Origin: Salinibacter altiplanensis | GTDB taxonomy: Bacteria; Bacteroidota; Rhodothermia; Rhodothermales; Salinibacteraceae | Assembly (NCBI RefSeq): GCF_002894645.1 | Contig: NZ_NCQY01000030.1 | Span: 1-64,000, forward strand | Direction: 5' to 3' | Length of the DNA: 64,000 nucleotides | Shown here: positions 17,696 to 25,953 of the stretch, one piece after another | Position numbering within the stretch: position 1 is the stretch's first letter | How the letters are laid out: each line of letters starts with the position of its first letter | Made by a program: the position numbers and the translations under genes | The notes under the pieces: generated by a model | Told to the model about the DNA's origin: nothing | The model's input: the letters and a program-made list of their open reading frames with translations, nothing else | Databases searched by the model: none

Positions 17696-18901
17696 ATGAC
17701 GGTCTCCATCTGGCAACAGGCCCACCAAGAGCAGGAAACGGCCTACGATGTTGTCGTGGTCGGGGGAGGCATCGTCGGGTGCTCCACGGCCTACTGGCTG
17801 GGGCAGCGGGCCCCGTCGCTCGACGTTGCCCTGCTGGAGGCCCGGACGTTGGGGGCGGAGGCGAGCGGACGAAATGCTGGGTTCGTGTTGCAGGGGACAC
17901 ACGCCGACTACCGCACGGACATGGAACAGTACGGAGAACAAACGGCCCGCCGACTGTGGCAGTTCACACGGAAAAACCGGGACCTTCTCGCAGCGGAGCT
18001 GCACAGAACCGCGTTTTCGTGGCGGGCCGACGGCAGTCTCGTGGCGGCCGGGACCGAAACGGAAGACAAACGGCTGCGGGCCAGCCTCCCGCCCCTCCGT
18101 ACGGCCGGGGCGCCGGCCGTTCACCTTGACGCGGAGGAGACCAATGCCCGAATCGGGGCCGCGGGGTTTCACGGCGGCCTGTTCGTAACCACAGGGGCCG
18201 CTGTCAATCCACTCCACCTCGTCCAGCATGTGGCCGCGGAGAGTGGCGCCGACGTGCACACGCAGCACCCGGTCGACCACGTGCGCTGGCGCGGCACAGG
18301 AGCGGTTCTGGAGACGCCCGATCGGCACTTCCGGGCGCCCCGTGTGGTGTTCGCCCTCGGGCCGGCGTTGCCGGCGCTCGTCCCCGAAGCGTCCCCCTAT
18401 GTCCGATCGGTGCGGGCGCAGATGCTGGCGACGACCCCGGCCAATTCGGTGCGCATCCCGGTGCCGGTGTACTCGCACCGCGGCGGGTTTTACGTGCGGC
18501 AACGAGACGACCGGCGTTTGCTTGTTGGGGGCGGGCGCCACTCGCACCGCGAGGCCGAGGAGACGAGCACCGATGCCACGACCCCGGCGGTGCAGGCGAC
18601 CATCGAACGGTACCTGCATACTCACTTTCCGTGGAGCCAGTCGCTCGCCGTTGAACACCGCTGGAGTGGAACCATGGGCTTTTCGCCGGACGGCCGGCCC
18701 GTCGTGGGGCGGGTCCCCGGGCACCCGGACGGTGTTTTCGCCACCGGGTTTACGGGCCACGGCATGGGCTACGGCTTTCGGATGGGGCGCCTGTTGGCGG
18801 ACATGACGTGTGGAGACGACGCGCCGGAGGCCCTCGACTTGTTTGCTGCTGCCCGCTTCAACGACTCCGTCGACAAACGGTCAGGGACCGCCTCGAACTG
18901 A
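17696..18901 (+). CDS. FAD-dependent oxidoreductase, DAO/DadA family
   Basis: 401 residues. 'YDVVVVGGGIVGCSTAYWLG' at about 17-36 is the FAD dinucleotide-binding fold. 'EARTLGAEASGRNAGFVLQG' is the DAO-family second motif. The C-terminal 'GFSPDGRPVVGRVPGHPDGV' with 'GFTGHGMGYGFRMGRLLADM' closes the FAD site. Family members oxidise amino or imino acids, glycine or sarcosine-like compounds; the substrate cannot be assigned. The ATG at 17696 directly precedes the conserved N-terminus. Confidence 0.92.
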   Translation: MTVSIWQQAHQEQETAYDVVVVGGGIVGCSTAYWLGQRAPSLDVALLEARTLGAEASGRNAGFVLQGTHADYRTDMEQYGEQTARRLWQFTRKNRDLLAAELHRTAFSWRADGSLVAAGTETEDKRLRASLPPLRTAGAPAVHLDAEETNARIGAAGFHGGLFVTTGAAVNPLHLVQHVAAESGADVHTQHPVDHVRWRGTGAVLETPDRHFRAPRVVFALGPALPALVPEASPYVRSVRAQMLATTPANSVRIPVPVYSHRGGFYVRQRDDRRLLVGGGRHSHREAEETSTDATTPAVQATIERYLHTHFPWSQSLAVEHRWSGTMGFSPDGRPVVGRVPGHPDGVFATGFTGHGMGYGFRMGRLLADMTCGDDAPEALDLFAAARFNDSVDKRSGTASN

Positions 18902-19015
18902 TTTCGGACCCCAGGGGTCTGCCTGGCGGGGCCGCACGCCCGGCCTCACTGCCGGAGATGAACCTCGTAGACCAGGGGAGGATGTCCCCGCATCCAACGA
19001 CAACGCCTTCGTTCG

Positions 19016-19495
19016 ATGCGACAGCTGATCCTTGCCTGCGTCTTTTTGTTGCTGCCTACCGTGGTCGTGACCACCCCCGCCGACACGATTGACTTCCGCC
19101 TCGAGGATCATCGGTGGGAGCACCGACTGCTGTTCGTGTTTGCACCGTCCGACACCAATGAAGCGCTGGCCCAGCAGGAGGACGTCGCTGAGGGCCACGA
19201 CCCGGGATTTCGGGAGCGCGACCTTCTGGTGCTGACTGTGGTGGGCCAGAGCCAAGGCACGCAGCGAGCGGCCCCTGGAGCCGAGCCGCAGCCCCTCATG
19301 GCGGCAGCGGCCCGGGGGCTGCGCGAGCGATTCGATGTGCTCAGGGGGGCGTTTCGGGTCGTCCTCGCGGGCAAAGACGGTACCGAGAAGTGCCGCGGCG
19401 CAGAGCCGTTCCCCGTGCGCTCCCTTTTCGACACCATCGACGCCATGCCCATGCGGCAGCGCGAGATGCGGGAGCAGGACGGCGGGGGCGAGTAG
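19016..19495 (+). CDS. DUF4174 family secreted protein
   Basis: 159 residues with an N-terminal signal peptide ('LILACVFLLLPTVVVTTPAD'). The segment 'LEDHRWEHRLLFVFAPSDTN' then matches the start of DUF4174, a thioredoxin-like fold of unknown function. 'GAFRVVLAGKDGTEKCRGAE' and 'VRSLFDTIDAMPMRQREM' match its C-terminal part. It is convergent with the M1 peptidase, with only three bases between the two stop codons. Confidence 0.82.
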   Translation: MRQLILACVFLLLPTVVVTTPADTIDFRLEDHRWEHRLLFVFAPSDTNEALAQQEDVAEGHDPGFRERDLLVLTVVGQSQGTQRAAPGAEPQPLMAAAARGLRERFDVLRGAFRVVLAGKDGTEKCRGAEPFPVRSLFDTIDAMPMRQREMREQDGGGE

Positions 19496-19498
19496 CAC

Positions 19499-22400
19499 CT
19501 ACAGCTCCACCCCAATCCGCCAGCGGAAGTCGAACTCGTCGGTGCTGTCCTCAATGAAACCCGGATCGCTGGCCCAGAGGGGGAACTTGGCCACCACGTC
19601 GAGCCCCTGCAGGAAATCCGACTGGGCCGTCCACCGGTCGAGGTGGGGAATCTCGGAGATGCTGTAGCGGGCCCCAATTCCGGCATCGGCCTTCAGGTTG
19701 TCCGCGGCAAATCCAGAGAGGAATGCGCCCTCATTCCACGTCGTGCCGATCCCCGAGAAGGCAGAGAGGCGCAGCGGCGAGAGGGCGTTCACGGACGGGA
19801 ACGGGGAGCCGCCGAGTGAGAGCCGACCGGCCGTGATGTTTTCGCCACTGAGGCCGAGGCGGCCATTAGTGGCCCGAAGATACGCGACCGGGCCCGCTGG
19901 CCCGAAGCCGACGAGGTGGCCGTCCGACACGGGCTGCTCAAAGGCCGCACTCGCCTGCCGATACGTGTCGCTTCGCCACTGTGCCTCCAGCGATCGTCCG
20001 CCCAGGACGAAGCGCTTGTGGGGGAGCAGACCGTCGGCCCCGAGGCCGAACTGAAGGTTTGCTTGGCCCGTCAGAGCGCCTAAGTCCGCCGTCTTCTGGG
20101 CAGTCAGCGACACGCGGGAGGCCTGGTCGAAGGGGCCCGAACGCACGTCGCTGTCGAACGAGCGGAGCGTGCCCCCGAGCTCTGCAACGGCCGACACCCG
20201 ATCCCCCCCACGCGCTCTTGTGTAGTTGAGCCGGGCGGAGACGGCGTGCGATTGGCCCCACGGATTGAGAATCTGATCCCGAGTGCCAAGTGCATTTCCC
20301 TGGGCGTCCCGGAGTTCGACGTACGGAGTTCGTGAGAGCCCGAAGGCCCGGTCGCTCGGATTCAGTTGATGCACTGCCGAGAGTCGGAGCCGCTCCGACC
20401 GGTCGGCAAGGGGGGAGGATAGAGGGAGTTGGAGGGCCAGTTGATTTTCAAGCACGCCGAGGCGCTTGGCAGCGGAAAGCCTTACTGTCGATCGAGGACT
20501 GAAAGCCGGGACTGGGTGTTCGTAGCTGAATTCGTAATCGATCCCCTCAAACCAGGATCCTCCGTCGTTGTCGGAGGGCAGCCTTGGGTTAGGAGCGGGG
20601 AGGTCTGGATCTTGTAACACAGGGTCGTCCCCCCCGGAAAACAGCACCTCAGGCCAGAGGGTGACCGTGCCGCGGAGTTGTCGCTCGCCCCGAAAGTACT
20701 GCCCGCGCACCTGCACGCCGCCCCCCAATCCGAAGTCGTAGGCGTAGCCGGCCAGCGGGCGCACGCCCACTTCGTAGTGCGACCAGCGCGACTGCGGGGC
20801 ACGGAGGAACCGCGTGTTGAGCGGCAGGGACGTGGAGTTGTTGAGGCGATTCACGTCCGGCGTCTCGCCGTTGGGGTCAATCACGGCCTTCTCCACGCGG
20901 CTGTCCACCGTTACCGACACGGTGTTTTTCGGCGCGACCCAGGGCCACGGCTCGGTCACGATCCAGTCGTCGGGGACCGGCTTGTGCCCATGCATCGACG
21001 CCAGGGGCACGTTGAGCCACTGTGTGGAGCCGTCGGCCAGGGTGAGCTTCACGTCCTGCGGCAGGCGAAGGGAGCCCTCTCGCTCAAGGGTAAGGTCGAC
21101 CTCTACGCCCTCGCCGGTTCGCTGCTGATCGAGGTCCGCGATTGCGTCGTCGACCGTCCGGGTCGATTCGGTCACCTGCTGGAAATACCAGTCGAGCATC
21201 AGGCCGCTCTCCTGCTCGGCGAACAGCTCCAGATCGAACGGGTCGGGGTGCATCCCCTCGCGCTCCCGGAAGTAGCGCTTCAGCCACCGGTCGCGCTGCG
21301 CGTCGCCGATGACGTAGCCCAGCATGTCCACCATCATCTGTCCGCCGGGGTACGAGGTGATGCCGTACGCGGTGTTGGTCGAGAACCAGTCGGCCGGGGT
21401 GCTGAACGGCTCGGCCAGTCCCAGCTTCTGCATCGTGACGACGCTCTGGCGGGCGCCGGTGTGGTTGGCCGGCTGTCCGGCGAGGTGGGCCATGCCCTCC
21501 GTGGTCGCGTAGCTGGTAAAGCCCTCGTCCATCCAGGCGTAGTCAGCCTCGTTGCTGCCGAGGGCCGAGTAGTACCACATGTGGGCAAACTCGTGGACCG
21601 TGGTGCCGAGGATGGACCGGTAGCTGCTCTTTTCCTCAAACGCGGGCCCGTCGTGGCTGCTGACAGCCGTAAACATCGGGTACTCCATGCCGCCATCGCC
21701 CCCCTGTGCGACGGTCATCTGTGGGTACGCGTAGTCGCCATACTCTTGGCTAAAGAATGCCGTGAGGTCGGGCATGTTGTCACGCAGTGGGCGCCACTGC
21801 TCGGCCACCTCGGGTTTGTAAAGAATGTGGTGCGTGGTGCCGTCCGCCGTGACCTTGTCGTGGATGTAGTCCGGATCGGCCGCCCAGGCGAAGTTGTGGA
21901 CGTCCTCGGCCCGGAAGTGCCACGTGAGCGTGTCCGCGTCCGGGCGGCCGTCCGACGGGCGCCACGTGCCGGTGCCCTCGATGTCATAGCCGTGCCCGAC
22001 CTCCTCCGGATTCTGGAGGACGCCCGTCGCGCCGAGCGTGTACTCGGCGGGAAGGGTGATCTCAACGTCGAATTCGCCGTACGGCGCGTAGTATTCGCGG
22101 TTGATGTAGTAGTTGGCGTGCCAGCCCCGCTCGTCGTACTCCGCCACCTTGGGGTACCACTGCGTCATGGTATAGTCGATCTCGTCCCCGCGGCTGTCGC
22201 GGCCGCTCCGGCGCGTCTGGAGGGGCACCTGGGAGCGGTAGTCCATGACGAACGTGGTGGACGCGCCGGGCGGGATCGGGGCGGCGAGATCCACCCGCAG
22301 AACCGTATCGTTGACCTCGTAGGAAACCGGCGTGCCGTCCTGCGTCAGCGACTCCACCGTGTGCCGTCCCTGCTCGTCCGGGGTCAGGTTGAAGATGCGG

Positions 22401-22690
22401 GGCACCGTGCGGCCGTCCGGATCGGGCAGGTGTCGGTTCCGCTCCGCCATCATCGACTGCGGCTGGAAGGCGTTGAAGTAGAGGTGGTAGTAGACCGTGC
22501 GGAGGGTATCCGGCGAATTGTTGGTGTAGGTCAGCCGCTGATGACCGTCGACCTGATGCGTCTCCGGATTCAGGCGAATGTCCATCTCGTAGTCGACATG
22601 CTGCTGCCACTGGCTCGGCGACTGGCCGAGGGCCAGGGAGGGGCTGCACAGGAGAAGAGCGAAGAGCAGAGTGGAGAGGCGAGCGTGCAT
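19499..22690 (-). CDS. M1-family zinc metallopeptidase with C-terminal outer-membrane-barrel-like region
   Basis: Start taken at the ATG of 'MHARLSTLLFALLLC', which gives a clean signal peptide; an ATG seven codons upstream (22711) is also possible. The zinc site HEFAH followed by 18 residues and Glu ('SNEADYAWMDEG') lies about one third of the way in. 'GGDGGMEYPMF' is the exopeptidase (GAMEN-like) loop. From about residue 640 the sequence changes to alternating aromatic beta-strands ('VGVRPLAGYAYDFGLGGGV'), ending in 'FDFRWRIGVEL', which looks like an outer-membrane barrel end. The enzyme would then be displayed at the outer membrane. The peptidase is certain; the barrel is inference. Confidence 0.92.
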   Translation of the reverse strand: MHARLSTLLFALLLCSPSLALGQSPSQWQQHVDYEMDIRLNPETHQVDGHQRLTYTNNSPDTLRTVYYHLYFNAFQPQSMMAERNRHLPDPDGRTVPRIFNLTPDEQGRHTVESLTQDGTPVSYEVNDTVLRVDLAAPIPPGASTTFVMDYRSQVPLQTRRSGRDSRGDEIDYTMTQWYPKVAEYDERGWHANYYINREYYAPYGEFDVEITLPAEYTLGATGVLQNPEEVGHGYDIEGTGTWRPSDGRPDADTLTWHFRAEDVHNFAWAADPDYIHDKVTADGTTHHILYKPEVAEQWRPLRDNMPDLTAFFSQEYGDYAYPQMTVAQGGDGGMEYPMFTAVSSHDGPAFEEKSSYRSILGTTVHEFAHMWYYSALGSNEADYAWMDEGFTSYATTEGMAHLAGQPANHTGARQSVVTMQKLGLAEPFSTPADWFSTNTAYGITSYPGGQMMVDMLGYVIGDAQRDRWLKRYFREREGMHPDPFDLELFAEQESGLMLDWYFQQVTESTRTVDDAIADLDQQRTGEGVEVDLTLEREGSLRLPQDVKLTLADGSTQWLNVPLASMHGHKPVPDDWIVTEPWPWVAPKNTVSVTVDSRVEKAVIDPNGETPDVNRLNNSTSLPLNTRFLRAPQSRWSHYEVGVRPLAGYAYDFGLGGGVQVRGQYFRGERQLRGTVTLWPEVLFSGGDDPVLQDPDLPAPNPRLPSDNDGGSWFEGIDYEFSYEHPVPAFSPRSTVRLSAAKRLGVLENQLALQLPLSSPLADRSERLRLSAVHQLNPSDRAFGLSRTPYVELRDAQGNALGTRDQILNPWGQSHAVSARLNYTRARGGDRVSAVAELGGTLRSFDSDVRSGPFDQASRVSLTAQKTADLGALTGQANLQFGLGADGLLPHKRFVLGGRSLEAQWRSDTYRQASAAFEQPVSDGHLVGFGPAGPVAYLRATNGRLGLSGENITAGRLSLGGSPFPSVNALSPLRLSAFSGIGTTWNEGAFLSGFAADNLKADAGIGARYSISEIPHLDRWTAQSDFLQGLDVVAKFPLWASDPGFIEDSTDEFDFRWRIGVEL

Positions 22691-22888
22691 CGAGAAGAAT
22701 CGTCGGTCCAAAGAAGGAAGACTCTAGGCTTCGGCGTCGGCACTATCGTTCGCCCCAGCCCCCTGAATGTTTCTCGACGAGAGAACGAACAGCGCGAAGA
22801 TTCTCGGGGCTTTCCGAATCACGAATTCGGCGGCGGCGTTCGGGATCCCCACACACTCGACCTCCACGGATCCGTTTCCGGGTTTCTC

Positions 22889-23191
22889 ATGTCCATGACC
22901 AAAGCAGACCTCATCGATCAGATTGCTGAGGGGACCGGCCTCACGAAAATCGAGACGCGGGCGGTCGTAGAGGGCTTCATGACGGCGGTGCGCGGGGCGA
23001 TGAAGGAGGGCCGGCGCATCGAGCTCCGCGAGTTTGGGGTGTTTGAGGTCCAGCACCGAGCGCCCCGAACCGGGCGCAATCCACAGACCAACGAGCCGGT
23101 CGAGATTGAGGATCGGTACAAGCCGGTGTTTCGCCCCTCGGATAAGCTGAGCGACGCCGTGGATGCGGCTCACAAATCTGACGAAGAGTAG
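22889..23191 (+). CDS. HU/IHF-family DNA-binding protein
   Basis: 100 residues starting 'MSMTKADLIDQIAEGTGLTK'; a second ATG two codons later is equally possible. 'RRIELREFGVFEVQHR' and 'RTGRNPQTNEPVEIEDR' are the dimer core and DNA-bending arm signature (GRNP) of the HU/IHF family. The acidic tail 'AAHKSDEE' fits the halophilic bias. It is divergent from the M1 peptidase gene and directly upstream of the zinc-ribbon/TPR gene. It organises the nucleoid or assists promoters; which paralogue is not clear. Confidence 0.95.
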   Translation: MSMTKADLIDQIAEGTGLTKIETRAVVEGFMTAVRGAMKEGRRIELREFGVFEVQHRAPRTGRNPQTNEPVEIEDRYKPVFRPSDKLSDAVDAAHKSDEE

Positions 23192-23238
23192 TCACGGCGG
23201 TTCTCTTCCTGTTGGGTCGCACTGTTTTTCTGCCGATT

Positions 23239-24546
23239 ATGTCCGATTCCACTCGCCCCTGTCCCTCGTGCGGTGCCCGCGTGCCGGCCTCGTCCAATCG
23301 CTGTGATCTGTGCGGAACCGCTGTCGACGAATCGGGCGCGGAGGCCGAAGCAGATGGAGCGGAGGCAGAAGCGACCGAGACCGAAACCGACCGAGCCCAG
23401 GAGACGTCGTCGGATTTTGACAGCACCGATGCCGAGCCGGACGAACAGCCCTCCGTCTTCTGCAACCAGTGTGGGTGGGAAAACCCGCCGGGCGCGCGGT
23501 TCTGCAGCCAGTGCGGCGAAGAGCTTCAGGATCTCTCCGGGGCGAATGCCCCGGACGGAACGCGACCGATCACGGCGGACCTCCCCACCAATGCTTCCGA
23601 AGGAACGAGCAACGAGAGCCCTGCCCCCAACGGGCCTTCATCCCCGGAGGAGGCGGAACGGGCGATGGGGCGGCAAATCGCGATGCTCGTGGGAGGAGCC
23701 CTTGCGCTCGTGGTTGGGCTTTTCTTCGCGACGCAGTGGAGCGCGCAATACGAATGGGGCGGAGAGGCGTCCGAGGGCGCGTCGTCCGCCCCGGCCGGGA
23801 ATGAGGCGTCTCCCTCCGGTGCAGCCGGCGGATCGCCGCCCATGCAGTCCGGGGAGAGGAGGACAGGAGAAGAGCTGACAGACCTTCAAACCCTTCTCGA
23901 GGAGACGGGCACGTCGTCGGTCGGGGGGGCGATGGCGGGACAGATCGACTCATTGGAGACTGCGATCGAACAAGCCTCCGGCTCGGGCAAGCGAGCGGCC
24001 CAGTCGGAGCTGGTCAATCTTCTGATTGGGGTGGGACAGCCGGGCCGGGCGGCAGTGGTGCAGAACGACATTGCGGACGCCACCGGGGCCGCGGACGCCC
24101 AGCGTCGCGCCGCCGATCTCCTGTACCGCTGGATGCAACAGCTGCAGAGAGAGGAACAGCGGCAACAAGTTCTCGAAGTGGCCCGGCACGCGGCACAGGC
24201 CTACCGGACGGTCGTGGACCAGCGTCCCGATGACCTCGACGCTCGAACACGAATGGGGGAGGCCTACCTCCTGACGAATCGCCCGATGCGCGGCATCAAG
24301 GCCATCAACGCGGTGCTCGACGACGACTCGACGTTCGTCCCGGCGCGGTTTCAGAAGGGCCTCGCGCTCCTGCAGATCAACCGCCTGGATCAGGCCACGG
24401 CGGCGTTTGAGCAGGTGAAGGAATTCGCCGGGGAGGGATCGCCCTTCACGCGTCAGGCCGACCAGGCTCTCAAGATCATCGAGAAACAGCGGCGGCAGTC
24501 GTCCTCCGGCACGTCGTCCGAATCGGGCGGCGCTGGTGCCCCGTAG
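23239..24546 (+). CDS. Membrane-anchored zinc-ribbon and TPR-like protein
   Basis: 435 residues from the ATG at 23239. Two zinc ribbons lie at the N-terminus, 'CPSCGARVPASSNRCDLCG' and, about 60 residues later, 'CNQCGWENPPGARFCSQCG', separated by an acidic Glu/Ala/Asp linker. A single membrane helix follows ('IAMLVGGALALVVGLFFA'). The C-terminal half is helical and TPR-like ('ARTRMGEAYLLTNRPMRGIK', 'ARFQKGLALLQINRLDQATA'). The ribbons would face the cytoplasm and the TPR the outside. A scaffold role is likely; no enzymatic motif is visible. Confidence 0.85.
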   Translation: MSDSTRPCPSCGARVPASSNRCDLCGTAVDESGAEAEADGAEAEATETETDRAQETSSDFDSTDAEPDEQPSVFCNQCGWENPPGARFCSQCGEELQDLSGANAPDGTRPITADLPTNASEGTSNESPAPNGPSSPEEAERAMGRQIAMLVGGALALVVGLFFATQWSAQYEWGGEASEGASSAPAGNEASPSGAAGGSPPMQSGERRTGEELTDLQTLLEETGTSSVGGAMAGQIDSLETAIEQASGSGKRAAQSELVNLLIGVGQPGRAAVVQNDIADATGAADAQRRAADLLYRWMQQLQREEQRQQVLEVARHAAQAYRTVVDQRPDDLDARTRMGEAYLLTNRPMRGIKAINAVLDDDSTFVPARFQKGLALLQINRLDQATAAFEQVKEFAGEGSPFTRQADQALKIIEKQRRQSSSGTSSESGGAGAP

Positions 24547-24653
24547 AGGAGAGCGGTTCGTCCTGGGACCGACCGTGGGGATATGCTTCTGGGGACGGCC
24601 CTCGTTCTGTGCCCTCACTCACGCCTATCCAGTTCTAGATTTTGTGGTGGACC

Positions 24654-25328
24654 ATGGACACGATGATTGACCGTCTCGATCAAGATCGCATTCGGGACGC
24701 CGTGGGCCGCGCGGAGGAGCGGACGGCCGGCGAGATTGTGCCGGTGGTCGTGCCACGCAGTGACGACTACGAAGTAGCGGTGTGGCGGGGCATTGGGGCG
24801 GCGATGCTTTTTGTCCTAACGGGGGTGTTGCTCACACTCCAGTTTTACGATGGGTGGGGCCTCGGGTGGCTCTTCGCCCCGTGGGGCGTGGCCCTGTCGG
24901 TCCTCGTGGCCGGAACGACGGGAGGCCTTCTCGCGCGATATGTCTACCCCTTGCAGCGAGTGTTGGCCGGGAGTGATCGTCTCGACGAGACGGTGCACCG
25001 GCGGGCCCTGCAGGCCTTCATCGAAGAAGAGGTGTTTGACACCCGAGACCGAACCGGAATCCTGGTCTTCGTGTCTCTTCGAGAGCACCGGATCGAGGTG
25101 CTTGGGGATACCGGCATCAATCAACAGGTGGAGCCCGGTGACTGGGCCGAGGTCGTTGCTCGCATCCAACGCGGAATCCAAAACGACAACCTGACGAATG
25201 GCCTCGTGGAGGCCGTTGAGATGTGTGGCGACCTCCTGGAACGAAGGGGGGTGGACATCCGCCCGGACGACGAGAATGAGCTCACGGACAGTGTCCGAAC
25301 GCCCAGGCAAGAGTCGAACGACGACTGA
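24654..25328 (+). CDS. TPM-domain membrane protein
   Basis: 224 residues from the ATG at 24654. 'IRDAVGRAEERTAGEIVPVV' is the start of a TPM (DUF477) domain. Two membrane helices are inserted in it (about 42-62 and 74-97), and the domain then resumes with 'TGILVFVSLREHRIEVLGDT' and 'GIQNDNLTNGLVEAVEMCGD'. TPM proteins are linked in other organisms to photosystem II repair or membrane protein turnover; the role here is unknown. The C-terminus is acidic. It follows the zinc-ribbon/TPR gene after 107 bases on the same strand. Confidence 0.85.
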   Translation: MDTMIDRLDQDRIRDAVGRAEERTAGEIVPVVVPRSDDYEVAVWRGIGAAMLFVLTGVLLTLQFYDGWGLGWLFAPWGVALSVLVAGTTGGLLARYVYPLQRVLAGSDRLDETVHRRALQAFIEEEVFDTRDRTGILVFVSLREHRIEVLGDTGINQQVEPGDWAEVVARIQRGIQNDNLTNGLVEAVEMCGDLLERRGVDIRPDDENELTDSVRTPRQESNDD

Positions 25329-25507
25329 GGCAAGCCTTCGGCGTCTGTTTCAATTCGCCTTCCGGGGCATCCCAGAGAAAATTTCCTCGTGGGGACGCTA
25401 CAAGTGGTCTTGGCCGGCCGCCACTCTCTCCTTCCCCGATGGGCGCGGAGGGCACTTCTTCGACGGCCCTCAGCTCATCGGTGCTCGCTTCCCCCATCCG
25501 GGACAGA

Positions 25508-25924
25508 CTATCCTTTCTCAATTTCGAGCACCAGCCCGTCGGCGTCCCGGGCAAAAAGCCGTCCCTCTACTTCTTCGTAGGGATGGTCGGCCGCGTCGAG
25601 GCGAGAGCGGAGCGAGTGCCATTCGCGGGACGGCAGAGAAAACCCGAGGTGATGAATGCCGCCTCGTCCCGGCACGGACGGGTGTTTCATCTCCTCCATC
25701 TCGATCAGCTCCACGACATCCCCCCCGCGGTCGTCGGCAAGCAGAGCGCGCTGCCGGCCGGCACGCACGGGGTCGTCTTCCACGGTTCGCAGCGAGAGCC
25801 CGATGAGGTCGACGTAGAAGGAGACGGCCGCGTCGAGGTCCGTAGTCATGACCGATGCATGGTCGAGCTGGACATCCACTGCGGGTGTCGCATCCGTACT
25901 GGGGGAGGAAGGGTCGGCAGGCAT
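25508..25924 (-). CDS. VOC-superfamily (glyoxalase/dioxygenase-like) protein
   Basis: 138 residues forming one VOC domain. 'VQLDHASVMTTDLDAAVSFY' is the first beta-alpha unit with a metal-ligand His, 'VVELIEM' supplies the Glu, and 'RGGIHHLGFSLP' supplies the second His. 'RLFARDADGLVLEIEKG' supplies the final Glu strand. Such proteins are lyases, dioxygenases or resistance enzymes; the substrate is unknown. The gene follows the AAA+ regulator on the same strand after 29 bases. Confidence 0.88.
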   Translation of the reverse strand: MPADPSSPSTDATPAVDVQLDHASVMTTDLDAAVSFYVDLIGLSLRTVEDDPVRAGRQRALLADDRGGDVVELIEMEEMKHPSVPGRGGIHHLGFSLPSREWHSLRSRLDAADHPYEEVEGRLFARDADGLVLEIEKG

Positions 25925-25953
25925 GGGGGGGAGAATGCAAGGAAGAGTGTCGG

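Noticed and set aside
20678-22888. Long open frame on the plus strand opposite the M1 peptidase
   Set aside because: It is antisense to a clear HExxH metallopeptidase with a signal peptide; its translation is Arg/Val/His-rich without motifs. Only its last 100 codons, the HU gene, are real.
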